In this document: positions 18,240 to 29,272 of the stretch, piece by piece | Layout of the letters: each line of letters starts with the position of its first letter | How positions within the stretch are numbered: the stretch's first letter is position 1 | From: Imtechella halotolerans | GTDB lineage: Bacteria > Bacteroidota > Bacteroidia > Flavobacteriales > Flavobacteriaceae | Reading direction: 5' to 3' | Length of the DNA stretch: 64,000 nt | Assembly: GCF_028743515.2 (NCBI RefSeq) | Contig: NZ_CP117969.2 | Coordinates: 1,769,501-1,833,500, forward strand | Notes under the pieces: model-generated | What the model was told of the DNA's origin: nothing | Database searches by the model: none | The model's input: the letters and a program-made list of their open reading frames with translations, nothing else | Program-made: the position numbers and the translations under genes

Positions 18240-18780
18240 ATTTCCATCCTTTTCTATTCGCCAAATGGGCTATATGAGCATAATGATGTTCCCCATGCCA
18301 GGCATACAACCCTGTCAATCGACGTAAAGAAATTTCCTTAGCTGTCTCAGGATGAACAAATGTTTTTGAGAAATCTTCTTCTGTTAACACCTTTAACAAG
18401 AACACCCATTTTATATGCAAGGCCTTAAGCATTTGCAGTGACAATTTAACATCCGCCTTATAATCATTTAGTTCAGCCCATCGATCTTCATGATAGGTTT
18501 TAATCACAGGACAATCCTCTGTTAATGTCCATTTATACCTCACATAACTATTCACATGACTATCCACAAGATGATGTACCACTTGTCGTACAGTCCAGCC
18601 TCCTGGCCGATATGGTGTATCTAATTGCTCCTCGCTAAAAGAAAGAACTAGAATTTCTAACTTAGAAGGTAATTCAGAAATTGAGACTACCCATTCATCA
18701 AGAGTTTCTTTGGTTATTGTTTCAGGCCAAGAATACTTTCCAATGGGATACTTTAATAATTCTAATTGCTCAGGTGTCAT
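18238..18780 (-). CDS. DinB/YfiT-family putative metal-dependent hydrolase (bacillithiol transferase-like)
   Basis: 180 residues from the ATG at 18780 (the frame extends one TTG codon further out). The four-helix DinB fold has metal-ligand histidines in VVHHLVDSH (residue about 66) and YAWHGEHHYAHI (about 165). It starts LEEL-like and contains KYPIGKYSWPE, typical of YfiT. Relatives in Firmicutes are bacillithiol S-transferases; some Bacteroidota make bacillithiol, so a thiol-transfer role is possible. It follows the dual PPIase gene on the same strand after a terminator. Confidence 0.82.
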   Translation of the reverse strand: MTPEQLELLKYPIGKYSWPETITKETLDEWVVSISELPSKLEILVLSFSEEQLDTPYRPGGWTVRQVVHHLVDSHVNSYVRYKWTLTEDCPVIKTYHEDRWAELNDYKADVKLSLQMLKALHIKWVFLLKVLTEEDFSKTFVHPETAKEISLRRLTGLYAWHGEHHYAHIAHLANRKGWK

Positions 18781-18791
18781 ATTCAAAAGAT

Positions 18792-18817
18792 AAAAAAAGC
18801 CGTCCTAACAGAACGGC
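18792..18817 (-). terminator. Rho-independent terminator after the dual PPIase gene
   Basis: On the minus strand a 5-bp GCCGT/ACGGC stem with a 9-base loop is followed by seven T residues. It sits 9 bases after the PPIase stop and just before the DinB-like ATG, so that gene may depend on read-through. Confidence 0.75.
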
Positions 18818-18826
18818 CTACTTATA

Positions 18827-19759
18827 TTACTTCACTTTCATTAATTCTACATCAAAAACCAAGGTTGCATTTGGGGGAATTACACCACCTGCTCCTCTGC
18901 TACCGTAACCCAGTTGTGGAGGAATAACTAAACGAGCCTTATCTCCCACTTGAAGAAGGCTAATACCTTCGTCCCAACCTTGTATAACTTGTCCAACTCC
19001 CAAAGCAAAATCAATTGGTTGATTACGTTTATAAGATGAATCAAAAACAGTACCGTCAACTAACATTCCTTTGTAATGAACAGAAACTGTTTTTCCTTTC
19101 TCTGCTTGTGTACCATTACCCTTCTGAATAATTTTATAACGTAATCCACTTGGAGTTTTATCAAATCCTGCAGCCACTTTATCAATCGCTTCCTCTTCTC
19201 TACGTTTTTCTTCAGCCAAACGTTGTTCTCTAGATCCTTCAAAAGTACGGAAAGCCTCTATAGCATTCCACTTTTGAGCTTCCTCACCAACTCGAATAAT
19301 CTCAAGTTTTTCAATAACATCACCTTGAGCAATAGTATCAACAACATCTTGACCGCTCTCCACAAAACCAAATACTGTATGTTTGTTATCCAACCATGCC
19401 GTATCTACGTGAGTAATGAAAAATTGGCTACCATTAGTACCTGGACCAGCATTCGCCATTGAAAGAACTCCAGGACCATTATGTTTTAACTCCGGATGAA
19501 ATTCATCATCAAATTGATATCCTGGACCACCTACTCCTGTACCCTCAGGGCATCCTCCCTGTATCATAAAATCAGCGATTACCCGATGAAATGTAAGTCC
19601 GTCATAATACGGTTTTCCTTGAGGTTTAGCTGTATTTTCTAAATTACCTTCAGCCAATCCAACAAAATTACCTACCGTTCCAGGAGTTTTATCATGTGTA
19701 AGCTTCACAAGGATATCCCCTTTGCTAGTATAAAATTTGGCGTAAATACCGTTTTGCAT
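18827..19759 (-). CDS. Dual-domain peptidyl-prolyl isomerase: cyclophilin fused to FKBP
   Basis: 310 residues. The cyclophilin domain (about 1-155) has FHRVIADFMIQGG, MANAGPGTNGSQFFI and the loop WLDNKHTVFG; the active-site Arg in FHRV is present. A charged linker (about 165-200, rich in Glu/Arg/Lys) leads to an FKBP domain (about 205-310) with VSVHYKGMLVDGTVFDSS, GVGQVIQGWDEGI and LGYGSRGAGGVIPPNATLVFDVEL. Both catalytic sites look whole. No signal peptide, so cytosolic. Such cyclophilin-FKBP fusions are known as dual-family immunophilins. Confidence 0.93.
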   Translation of the reverse strand: MQNGIYAKFYTSKGDILVKLTHDKTPGTVGNFVGLAEGNLENTAKPQGKPYYDGLTFHRVIADFMIQGGCPEGTGVGGPGYQFDDEFHPELKHNGPGVLSMANAGPGTNGSQFFITHVDTAWLDNKHTVFGFVESGQDVVDTIAQGDVIEKLEIIRVGEEAQKWNAIEAFRTFEGSREQRLAEEKRREEEAIDKVAAGFDKTPSGLRYKIIQKGNGTQAEKGKTVSVHYKGMLVDGTVFDSSYKRNQPIDFALGVGQVIQGWDEGISLLQVGDKARLVIPPQLGYGSRGAGGVIPPNATLVFDVELMKVK

Positions 19760-19782
19760 ATTTATTCTTTTTTAATGATGTA

Positions 19783-19790
19783 CAAAGATA
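19783..19790 (-). promoter_or_regulatory. Candidate -7 promoter box for the dual PPIase gene
   Basis: The minus strand reads TATCTTTG, matching TAnnTTTG, 24 bases before the ATG at 19759. No -33 TTG at the right distance. Confidence 0.4.
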
Positions 19791-19808
19791 CGGTGCTTCC
19801 TATAAAAT

Positions 19809-20750
19809 CTATAATAAAGAAACCTTCTTTTTAGCAATTTCGAACTCATCTAACAATTGCTGCACTAATTCAGCTGCTGGTTTAATATCATGTATAAGAC
19901 CTGCTATTTGTCCTATTTCTAATTCCCCCTCATCTAAATCACCTTCAAACATCCCTTTTTTAGCCCTGGCTCTGCCCAATAATGTTTTGAGCGATTCAAT
20001 ATCCGCACCCTTAGTATAAAGTGCCTGAATATCATGATAAAATTTATTTTTAAGAAGTCTTACGGGCGCAAGTTCCTTTAACGTAAGATAAGTATCCCCC
20101 TCTTGGGCTTCAACCACCTTTTGTTTAAAAGAAGGATGGGAAGATGCCTCCTCACTGGCCACAAAACGGCTACCTACCTGAACACCATCAGCCCCCAAAA
20201 CCATTGCAGCTAACATTCCTGAGCCACTAGCAATCCCGCCAGCTGCTATTAATGGAATACTAATTTTTTCTTTAACCATTGGTATCAAAGTAAAAGTAGT
20301 GGTCTCCTCTCTACCATTGTGGCCCCCTGCTTCAAACCCTTCAGCTACAATAGCATCGACTCCAGCTTCCTGAGCCTTTAATGCGAACTTTACACTACTT
20401 ACCACATGAACTACAGTAATCCCTTTATCCTTTAAATAAGTTGTCCAGGTCTTAGGATTCCCAGCTGAAGTAAACACTATAGACACTCCTTCATCAACAA
20501 TAATTTCCATGAGTTGCTGTATATCTGGATACAACATTGGCACATTCACAGCAAACGGTTTGTCGGTAGCTTGTTTACACTTTTGGATATGTTCTCTTAA
20601 AATCTCTGGATACATTGAACCTGCGCCAATAATTCCCAATCCACCCGCATTACTAACTGCAGATGCCAATTTCCAACCACTAGCCCATATCATTCCTGCT
20701 TGAATGATTGGATATTGAATTTTAAATAAAGATGTAATTCTATTATGCAT
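19809..20750 (-). CDS. Nitronate monooxygenase family (2-nitropropane dioxygenase/FabK-like)
   Basis: 313 residues of an FMN TIM barrel. N-terminal KIQYPIIQAGM binds FMN; SNAGGLGIIG, VAEGFEAGGHNGR, IAAGGI and GADGVQVGSRF are the family blocks; the His of GGHNG is the usual active-site base. It oxidises nitronates or acts as a related enoyl reductase; the two cannot be separated with certainty from sequence alone. Its ATG overlaps the stop of the upstream protease by one base (TAATG), so the two are probably translated together. Confidence 0.85.
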   Translation of the reverse strand: MHNRITSLFKIQYPIIQAGMIWASGWKLASAVSNAGGLGIIGAGSMYPEILREHIQKCKQATDKPFAVNVPMLYPDIQQLMEIIVDEGVSIVFTSAGNPKTWTTYLKDKGITVVHVVSSVKFALKAQEAGVDAIVAEGFEAGGHNGREETTTFTLIPMVKEKISIPLIAAGGIASGSGMLAAMVLGADGVQVGSRFVASEEASSHPSFKQKVVEAQEGDTYLTLKELAPVRLLKNKFYHDIQALYTKGADIESLKTLLGRARAKKGMFEGDLDEGELEIGQIAGLIHDIKPAAELVQQLLDEFEIAKKKVSLL

Positions 20751-22366
20751 TAGTCTTTTATTATTTTTAGTGTTATAGTTTTCTGATTTAAATATACCTC
20801 CACAAAATATATCCCTTTAGGATGATGAGTCAGATCCAGTTCAACTTCTTTAGCAACTACATCATTAGATAGAATCAAAGCACCTGTTAGGTTATATACT
20901 TTACACCCCAAGATTCGATTACCAACAGAAGTTTGTATTGTTACTAAATCAGATGTAGGATTAGGAAACCATCCTACTTCCTCTAAAAAAAGTGATCCCT
21001 CATCCAATTCACCATAATATGCCTCTAAAAAATCAGGAATACCATACCCCATCTCAACAGAAGGGTTTGAATATAGAGAAGCTGATGCTCTGACAATTTC
21101 CATAAGCTCAAGGTTTGTTTTTTCTGGCATTGCTTGCCATAAACAGGCCATTGACCCGGCAATTATTGGAGATGCAAATGAAGTTCCATTATTCCCAACA
21201 ATTACCCCATTTTGATTGATTACCGCAGTTTGAATCCCTTGAGCCATAACATCTGGCTTTATACGACCATCAGTCGTTGGGCCCCTTGAACTAAAACTAG
21301 CGTAATTCCCATACATATCCACAGCTCCTACTGTAAAAACATTAGCATCTGCAGGTGCTGTTATAATACCCCAACTACTATTACCTGAATTACCTGCTGA
21401 GTTAACAACCAACAACCCTTTTTCAGTCGCCACATTAGCTCCTCTTGAGATAAATGTAGATGTTCCATCCATTTCTGTCTGTAAATAATTAAATCTAGAT
21501 TGATCAAAAGTAGTATAGCCTAAAGAGGTATTGATAATATTCACCCCCAAACTATCTGCCCTTTCTACTGCTTCAACCCAATAACTTTCTTCAACAGGGG
21601 ATTCAGAATCAACATCTTCAGTTACATATAACACATAGGCAGCATCAGGAGCACTTCCAACATAAGTACCAGGTAAATTGGCAGCCATGGTTGACAAAAC
21701 TCTAGTTCCATGAGAATTTAAGGATACATTCGCAAAATCGGCATCCCTTTTCACAAAATTATACCCACCAACCAATCGCCCGTGATCTCTTAGGTATTGA
21801 AAAGCATCCAATGTGTTTACATTTGGAAAACCAGCATCTAATACTGCTACTAACATTCCTTCCCCCTTAAAACCAATAGAATGCAATTGATTTGTCTTAA
21901 TCAGTGCTATTTGTCCCTGAGTATTCCCATATGGAAAATCAACTAAAGTATTTTTATCCCTTCCTACAACCCCTACCTCATCACTAAAAACTTCACGAGC
22001 ACTTAAATTCAAATTTCTATCTGCAAAACTAATGTGACTCACAAAGGGCAGTTCTTGCAAGGCGGATATCGCTTCTCTAGTTCCAGTCAAATGTACACAA
22101 TTAAACCATTTTGATTTTGCCCTATAAACAATACCTGGCTGTGACTTAATTATTTGTATATAGTTTTCAGTAACAGGGACATCCCGTTCATCAATTTTAA
22201 TCCCATATTGATGTTTTCGATCTATGGCGCGTATGCTAAGTATAGATTCTGGTTTGGAAAGAGATTTTACAACATCTTCCTTATCGGTAAAAAACACCCA
22301 TGCATGCTCTTGAGAATAGGAAGCAATACTAAATACAAATCCGAAAAAAAACAGTATTGGTTTCAT
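20750..22366 (-). CDS. Secreted subtilisin-like serine protease (S8) with T9SS sorting domain
   Basis: 538 residues. Signal peptide (about 1-19, ending SYSQ), a pro-region (20-165), the S8 domain with catalytic Asp in VAVLDAGFP (about 177), His in NSHGTRV (about 219), and Ser in NGTSFASP (about 390), then a C-terminal domain of about 75 residues beginning GWFPNPTSDLVTIQ and ending in a KGIYFVEV...LKIIKD pattern. That tail is a type A sorting domain, so the protein is exported to the surface or medium by the type IX system. The 3' end overlaps the nitronate monooxygenase start by one base. Confidence 0.93.
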   Translation of the reverse strand: MKPILFFFGFVFSIASYSQEHAWVFFTDKEDVVKSLSKPESILSIRAIDRKHQYGIKIDERDVPVTENYIQIIKSQPGIVYRAKSKWFNCVHLTGTREAISALQELPFVSHISFADRNLNLSAREVFSDEVGVVGRDKNTLVDFPYGNTQGQIALIKTNQLHSIGFKGEGMLVAVLDAGFPNVNTLDAFQYLRDHGRLVGGYNFVKRDADFANVSLNSHGTRVLSTMAANLPGTYVGSAPDAAYVLYVTEDVDSESPVEESYWVEAVERADSLGVNIINTSLGYTTFDQSRFNYLQTEMDGTSTFISRGANVATEKGLLVVNSAGNSGNSSWGIITAPADANVFTVGAVDMYGNYASFSSRGPTTDGRIKPDVMAQGIQTAVINQNGVIVGNNGTSFASPIIAGSMACLWQAMPEKTNLELMEIVRASASLYSNPSVEMGYGIPDFLEAYYGELDEGSLFLEEVGWFPNPTSDLVTIQTSVGNRILGCKVYNLTGALILSNDVVAKEVELDLTHHPKGIYFVEVYLNQKTITLKIIKD

Positions 22367-22390
22367 GCAAGGGGCTATTGTCCCTGCAAT

Positions 22391-23581
22391 TTAAGAAATT
22401 ACTCCCGATCCTACTAATTCATCACCAATATGCCAGGCTACGAATTGGCCTTCAGTAATTGCACTCTGCGGAAGTGCAAAATCTACATACATACCATTAT
22501 CTACTTTATAAAGTGTAGCTTTTTGAAGTGGCTGCCTATAACGAATCCTAGCCTTCACCTCCATTACGCCACCTGTCTGAAGAGCTAAGTCTTCTCGTAC
22601 CCAATGGAGCTCATCGTTGTGGATAAACAAAGTTCGACGATACAACCCAGGATGTTCTTTTCCTTGACCAGTGTATATAATATTGTCATCCACATCTGTA
22701 TCTATCACAAATAAGGGTTCGATAGTACCACCAACATTCAAACCTTTTCGTTGTCCCTTAGTAAAATAATGGGCGCCTGGATGTTTTCCAACAACCTTAC
22801 CGTTTGTTACTTGATAATGGTTCTTTTTAGCATAAAATTCCAACTCCTCCATTTTAGAATCAAAAACAGAAGGAATTTTATTGTAATCCTCAAAATCAGT
22901 AGGAATTTCTACAATCACACCCTCTTTGGGCTGAAGTTTTTGTTGAAGAAACTCAGGCAAACGAACTTTTCCGATAAAACACAAGCCTTGTGAGTCCTTC
23001 TTTTCAGCTGTGATAAGACCTGCATTTTGTGCAATTTCACGGACTTGGGGCTTGGTGAGTTCACCTATTGGAAATAAAGCTTTTGAAAGTTGCTCTTGAG
23101 AAAGCTGACATAAAAAATAGGATTGGTCTTTATTTACGTCTACTCCCGCCAGTAGTTGATATACCTCCTTACCATCACTTGTTACCGTTCCTTTACGGCA
23201 ATAGTGGCCTGTAGCTACAAAATCAGCTCCTAGACTCAGTGCTATTTTCATAAAAACATCAAACTTGATTTCTCGATTACAAAGAACATCAGGGTTTGGA
23301 GTACGGCCTCGTTCATATTCATTAAACATATAATCCACTATCCGTTCTTTGTACTGCTCACTCAAATCGACAGTTTGAAATGGAATACCTAATTTCTCAG
23401 CCACCAATAAGGCATCGTTACTATCTTCAAGCCATGGACATTCGTTAGAAATTGTAACTGAATCGTCATGCCAATTTTTCATAAAAAGCCCAATTACCTC
23501 GTAGCCTTGCTCTTTAAGAAGCCAAGCAGCCACACTAGAATCAACCCCTCCTGAAAGTCCTACAATAACTCTTTTTTGCAT
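22391..23581 (-). CDS. mnmA: tRNA 2-thiouridine(34) synthase MnmA
   Basis: 396 residues. The PP-loop ATP motif GLSGGVDSS is at residues 8-16, catalytic Cys in [12 protein letters not shown] (about 101), second Cys in SQGLCFIGK (about 200), and the C-terminal beta domain with the motif GQFVAWH-like end. It puts sulfur on U34 of tRNA for Lys, Glu and Gln in the cytosol. It is a little longer than the E. coli protein (368). A TTG-N22-TAATTTTG promoter candidate lies just upstream. Confidence 0.96.
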   Translation of the reverse strand: MQKRVIVGLSGGVDSSVAAWLLKEQGYEVIGLFMKNWHDDSVTISNECPWLEDSNDALLVAEKLGIPFQTVDLSEQYKERIVDYMFNEYERGRTPNPDVLCNREIKFDVFMKIALSLGADFVATGHYCRKGTVTSDGKEVYQLLAGVDVNKDQSYFLCQLSQEQLSKALFPIGELTKPQVREIAQNAGLITAEKKDSQGLCFIGKVRLPEFLQQKLQPKEGVIVEIPTDFEDYNKIPSVFDSKMEELEFYAKKNHYQVTNGKVVGKHPGAHYFTKGQRKGLNVGGTIEPLFVIDTDVDDNIIYTGQGKEHPGLYRRTLFIHNDELHWVREDLALQTGGVMEVKARIRYRQPLQKATLYKVDNGMYVDFALPQSAITEGQFVAWHIGDELVGSGVIS

Positions 23582-23598
23582 GATAAGAAATTAGGTTG

Positions 23599-23631
23599 CA
23601 AAATTACAAAAATTGAAATGAAAATAAACAA
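23599..23631 (-). promoter_or_regulatory. Candidate promoter for mnmA
   Basis: Minus strand TTG at 23631-23629, 22 bases, then TAATTTTG at 23606-23599. Both Bacteroidetes boxes are present; the -7 box ends 17 bases before the ATG. Confidence 0.5.
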
Positions 23632-23659
23632 TGTTCACTCTAGTCAAACGTACTTCAAT

Positions 23660-23689
23660 AGAAAAGGCAGTCTAATGACTGCCTTTTCT
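23660..23689 (-). terminator. Terminator after the 23.7 kb secreted protein gene
   Basis: A perfect 12-bp stem (AGAAAAGGCAGT/ACTGCCTTTTCT) with a 6-base loop lies 23 bases after the stop at 23713. The flanks give only short T tracts in either direction. Confidence 0.75.
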
Positions 23690-23712
23690 ATTTATTCAAA
23701 ATTAAACCCCAC

Positions 23713-24525
23713 TTATTTCTTTGCAATTTTAAAATTACCCATAAAAAGTTGAGCACCATGTTTCATGTTTAAAGGAGAGCTGATAAAAAAGTATTTGATT
23801 CGATCTTTCTCAAACATTTCAGCATCTAAAACCTTACTTTTATTTACATAGACCCTCATCATTTCTCCTTCTACCTCAATAGAAATTCTAAGAGTTGCAT
23901 TTCCAAAATTATTTAAAGGAAAATCCAAGTGATTGTTAGTTCGTGTATCGCTGCTTGAACTCCCAACAGTTTTATTCCAAAAATGGAGGTTTGTAGTAGT
24001 AATAGAATTATTATTATAGGCATCTGAAATCCAATTTCTAGAACTATTATCTTTAGAAAAACCAAACAATAACTCTCCTAAATCAGAAGGCTTATCGGTT
24101 CTGGTAACTAAATCAAATTCTATTGTTGCATTTTGTGGGATTTCAAATAATTCTTTCAATTTATAGGTAGCATTACTCTCCATTTTAAGCCACTTCCCTT
24201 CCATGCCTGGTATTTCCACCACTGAACCGCTCCCATTTGTTTTCCAATGTTGAGGCATTTTCCCCAGCAATTCTGATGAAAATTTATCCTCAAACAATAC
24301 TTCACTACCACTCGCAAAAGTAAAAGGCTCATCCACAGCTAATACACCTTGGGGAGTTTCCATGTCATTCTCGGATTTTGAGCTTTTCCCGTTCAAAACC
24401 TCATCCACTTTCTCTTCTGCTTTACGCTCAACCTTTTCCTTTACTTTTTTCCATAACTGTGCTTGTGCTACCATAGGAAATAAGATCACCAATCCAAGTA
24501 CAATTACAACTAGTTTCTTGTTCAT
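23713..24525 (-). CDS. Secreted protein with charged leader helix, function unknown
   Basis: 270 residues from the ATG at 24525. A signal peptide (MNKKLVVIVLGLVILF...QAQ) is followed by a lysine/glutamate helix WKKVKEKVERKAEEKVDEVL, then a beta-rich domain (about 70-270) with FEDKFSSELLGKMPQHWKTNGSG and a LamG/sugar-lectin-like pattern. In other Bacteroidota the same charged leader and jelly-roll domain precede an OmpA domain; here the OmpA part is absent. Not recognised as an enzyme. Likely periplasmic or outer-membrane associated. Confidence 0.72.
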   Translation of the reverse strand: MNKKLVVIVLGLVILFPMVAQAQLWKKVKEKVERKAEEKVDEVLNGKSSKSENDMETPQGVLAVDEPFTFASGSEVLFEDKFSSELLGKMPQHWKTNGSGSVVEIPGMEGKWLKMESNATYKLKELFEIPQNATIEFDLVTRTDKPSDLGELLFGFSKDNSSRNWISDAYNNNSITTTNLHFWNKTVGSSSSDTRTNNHLDFPLNNFGNATLRISIEVEGEMMRVYVNKSKVLDAEMFEKDRIKYFFISSPLNMKHGAQLFMGNFKIAKK

Positions 24526-24694
24526 TTTTTTAACAATTTTGAGTATTAAGGGGCGAAAAATACTCAATGTCTATAAAAGAAAAAAACGTCAACCGTACAG
24601 ATTTCAATGGTTTTTACATCACAAAAGAAATGATTAACCCTACATTTTTGATAATCAACAGCCTACTCAAATCATTTTTTTTATTAACAAATGG

Positions 24695-25261
24695 TTACAT
24701 TTTTCTCCCTTTAAGATAATTAGCTCTGTAGAGTTCATTTCCCTTCTCATCATACTTAATGGATGTCCCATGCAAAACTCCATTAACGTACGTACTTTCA
24801 TCCGTAATTTTACCATTTGGATAATAGGTTATCACCCTGCCATGTAGTTTCCCTTGTACATATTCTTCTGTACTAAGCAACGTTTTTCCATCTTGTTGAA
24901 AATACTTCCAAATCCCTTCTCGATTGCGTCCTACAATATAACCTTCACTCTGTTTCTTTTCATCACTATCGTAATACACTACCATGACAGAATCTGAAGT
25001 AGCATTGAAGGTACGAGTAGCTTCTAAATAGTTCTTAGGACTTTTAGCGTAAAATCGAAATTCTCCAATTTCTTTACCATGCTCAAATTGACCCTCATAC
25101 CTCACTAAATCGGAGCCTTCATGATTCTTTCTCCATACTCCATGTCTTTTCCCTTGTGAATCCGTTTGATTCACTTTTTCTTGAGCTTGGACACCGATTC
25201 CAGCTAGGATAAAAAGGCCAAAAACACCCACTAAAATCCTCTTATAATTAGCACCTATCAT
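24695..25261 (-). CDS. MORN-repeat secreted protein (YwqK-like)
   Basis: 188 residues with a signal peptide ending VQAQ (about residue 26). At least five MORN-type units follow (for instance GKRHGVWRKN, GKEIGEFRFY, GRNREGIWKYF, GKLHGRVITYYPNGKI, GVLHGTSIKYDEKG). In databases this family is named 'toxin-antitoxin system YwqK antitoxin', but there is no toxin partner beside it and the signal peptide points to an envelope location. The function is unknown. Confidence 0.78.
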   Translation of the reverse strand: MIGANYKRILVGVFGLFILAGIGVQAQEKVNQTDSQGKRHGVWRKNHEGSDLVRYEGQFEHGKEIGEFRFYAKSPKNYLEATRTFNATSDSVMVVYYDSDEKKQSEGYIVGRNREGIWKYFQQDGKTLLSTEEYVQGKLHGRVITYYPNGKITDESTYVNGVLHGTSIKYDEKGNELYRANYLKGRKM

Positions 25262-25325
25262 CTTTATTTCAATATTAAATTTATAGTTTATTTGTAACGT
25301 AATCTATGGCTGAAAGTTGCATAAA

Positions 25326-25355
25326 GCACAAAAAAATCCGGCAATGCCGGATTTT
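25326..25355 (-). terminator. Rho-independent terminator after yidC
   Basis: A 10-bp stem (AAAATCCGGC/GCCGGATTTT) with a three-base loop is followed on the minus strand by a T run. It ends the pyrG-yidC transcript. Confidence 0.85.
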
Positions 25356-25360
25356 CAATT

Positions 25361-27226
25361 TTATCGTTTTCCTTTTGATTTTTGCTGCGCCTCTGCCTGC
25401 TCCATCATTTCTTTCATTTTACGTTGAAAGCGACTTTCTTTTTTAGGCTTCTTTTTATTCTCTTGAATTTGTGCATGTATTTTATTTTCATCTATTATAA
25501 AATATTTAATAGCCAACATGATAAAAATGGTAATCAAATTGGAAATAAAATAATACAAACTCAAACCACTTGCATAATTATTAAAAAAGAATAACATCAT
25601 TAATGGAGATAAATACATGATGAATTTCATATTTGGCATACCAGGTTGTTGTTGCATATTTTGACCAGTTGTCATCATCATGTAGATAAAGATAGCAATA
25701 GAAGCCAAAATAGGGAACAAACTTACATGACTACCATAAAAAGGAATTTCAAATGGTAATTGAGCTATTGAGTCATACGATGAGAGATCATCAGCCCATA
25801 AAAAACTCTTCTGTCTTAATTCAAAAGCAGTTGGAAAGAAAGTAAACAGAGCATAAAAAATCGGCAATTGCAATAAGGCTGGCACACACCCACTCATTGG
25901 ACTAACTCCTGCTTTACCGTATAAAGCCATAGTTTCCTGCTGACGTTTCATAGCATTATCCTTATGCTTTTCATTAATTTCCGTAATTTCAGGACGCAAA
26001 ACTTTCATTTTTGCCTGAGACAGATATGATTTATACGTTACAGGTGACATTAATAAGCGTACAATAATTGTCATTAACACAATAGCAATACCCTCTGCAA
26101 AATACTTAGTTAAGAAATTAAACATTGGAATAAAAATCCAAATATTCAACCATCCAAATATTCCCCAACCCAGAGGAATTGAATCTGTAAGTTGATATTC
26201 ATCGTATTTTTTAAGAATTGTATAGTCGGTTGGACCAAAATACCAATGCATCGTAGTATTCAATTCTCCTCCTTGATAGGCCAATGGTATGGATGCACCA
26301 AAGGTTTTGGTTTGCTTTACATTTTCACCTTCATTTTCTACAAGATTTTCAGATGACAATTTAGCAGTCTTAAAAGGTGTATCACTTACCAATATTGAAC
26401 TGAAAAAATGCTGTCGATATGACAACCAATTTACTTCAATTTCTTCTTCCTCATCATTACCAGTTGGACTCAATTTTGACACCTTATCACCTTCGTGTTT
26501 GTAGGTTAAACGAGTATACCTATTCTCATAGGTAACACTTTTTGCAAATCGGTTTCCTGTAAATTTCCAATCCATAAGGACTGGTTGAGCACTATTAAGT
26601 ACTTGACCTAATCCTTGTGAGCGAACTGTAAAATCAACCATATATTCGCCTTGCTTCATCTCATAACGGTATTCCAGATATTGATTTTCTGAAACTTTCA
26701 ACTTCATAGAAACAATTTGATTGTTTCCGTTGTTGCTCACCGTTGGTTCGAAAAATAAATCTTTCGTCTGCAAGGTCCGATTATCTGAAGTAGCTAATTG
26801 GAGATTAAAAAGACTATTTCCATCATTAATTAAATTCAAAGGAATAGAGTCATACGCTTTATAATTCTTCAATTGAACTTGAACTAGTTGCCCTCCTTTA
26901 TTACTGATTTTGTAACGTACAAGGTCGTTTTCAATTTCGACAAACTCATCCTTAGCAGAAGGTAAAGTAGCCGCGTATCCAAATGCTCCCAATTGATCCT
27001 TATACTTCGCAAATGTCACAGAATCAACAGGTCTAACAGCTGACTCCTTTGGATTAACAACAGCTTTACTTTCATTAATTTGTGCCTTGTCTATCTGCTC
27101 TTGTTTAGCCTTATCAGCAGCTAGTTCTTCAGCACTAGGCTGATTCTGGTAAAGCATCCATATTAGGATACCAAAAATAAGTGTAAATCCAATAATCGTG
27201 TTTATGTCCAGTTTCTTCTCTTCCAT
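25361..27226 (-). CDS. yidC: Membrane protein insertase YidC
   Basis: 621 residues. An N-terminal membrane helix (about 10-24) is followed by a large periplasmic beta domain (about 90-350) and the conserved C-terminal five-helix core (about 365-590) with FNFLTKYFAEGIAIVLMTIIVRL, the positive groove Arg, GCVPALLQLPIFYALFTFF, and a basic cytoplasmic tail. It inserts membrane proteins with or after SecYEG; YajC is coded elsewhere in the window. It follows pyrG by 44 bases on the same strand, so probably the same operon. Confidence 0.96.
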   Translation of the reverse strand: MEEKKLDINTIIGFTLIFGILIWMLYQNQPSAEELAADKAKQEQIDKAQINESKAVVNPKESAVRPVDSVTFAKYKDQLGAFGYAATLPSAKDEFVEIENDLVRYKISNKGGQLVQVQLKNYKAYDSIPLNLINDGNSLFNLQLATSDNRTLQTKDLFFEPTVSNNGNNQIVSMKLKVSENQYLEYRYEMKQGEYMVDFTVRSQGLGQVLNSAQPVLMDWKFTGNRFAKSVTYENRYTRLTYKHEGDKVSKLSPTGNDEEEEIEVNWLSYRQHFFSSILVSDTPFKTAKLSSENLVENEGENVKQTKTFGASIPLAYQGGELNTTMHWYFGPTDYTILKKYDEYQLTDSIPLGWGIFGWLNIWIFIPMFNFLTKYFAEGIAIVLMTIIVRLLMSPVTYKSYLSQAKMKVLRPEITEINEKHKDNAMKRQQETMALYGKAGVSPMSGCVPALLQLPIFYALFTFFPTAFELRQKSFLWADDLSSYDSIAQLPFEIPFYGSHVSLFPILASIAIFIYMMMTTGQNMQQQPGMPNMKFIMYLSPLMMLFFFNNYASGLSLYYFISNLITIFIMLAIKYFIIDENKIHAQIQENKKKPKKESRFQRKMKEMMEQAEAQQKSKGKR

Positions 27227-27270
27227 TGTGAGATATTAAGAAGGCAGTTAACCTGCCTTGGTTATTTATA

Positions 27271-28983
<1,713 letters not shown>

Positions 28984-29038
28984 CTATCGGTAAAAACCTT
29001 CAAAGATCACTCTTTTACATTCCTGAAAATTATCATTA

Positions 29039-29272
29039 TTATATCGAAGGAAATTGTTTGCGAACCGTTCGTATTAATTCTTCTAGTCCATTTACTTTTA
29101 TCTCATAGATTGCCTCAAGTTGCTTCCCCAAGGTTCCTTTAGGAAACCCTTGTTGTTTAAACCACACCAAATATGATTCCGGCAAATCTATCAAATAACG
29201 CCCTTTGAATTTCCCAAATGGCATTTGAGCATGAGAAAGCTGAATCATTTCTTTTCTATTTATATCAATCAT
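29039..29272 (-). CDS. Small DUF3820 family protein
   Basis: 77 residues from the ATG at 29272 (a TTG two codons earlier is open too). The DUF3820 core MPFGKFKGRYLIDLPESYLVWF (residues about 17-38) is complete. Members are small cytoplasmic proteins, sometimes labelled 'quorum-sensing-regulated virulence factor', with no proven function. The start overlaps the last codons of the decayed HxlR gene. Confidence 0.85.
   Translation of the reverse strand: MIDINRKEMIQLSHAQMPFGKFKGRYLIDLPESYLVWFKQQGFPKGTLGKQLEAIYEIKVNGLEELIRTVRKQFPSI

Noticed and set aside
24695-25261. Toxin-antitoxin module at the MORN-repeat gene
   Set aside because: Only the misnamed antitoxin-like family is present; there is no toxin gene nearby and the protein has a signal peptide.
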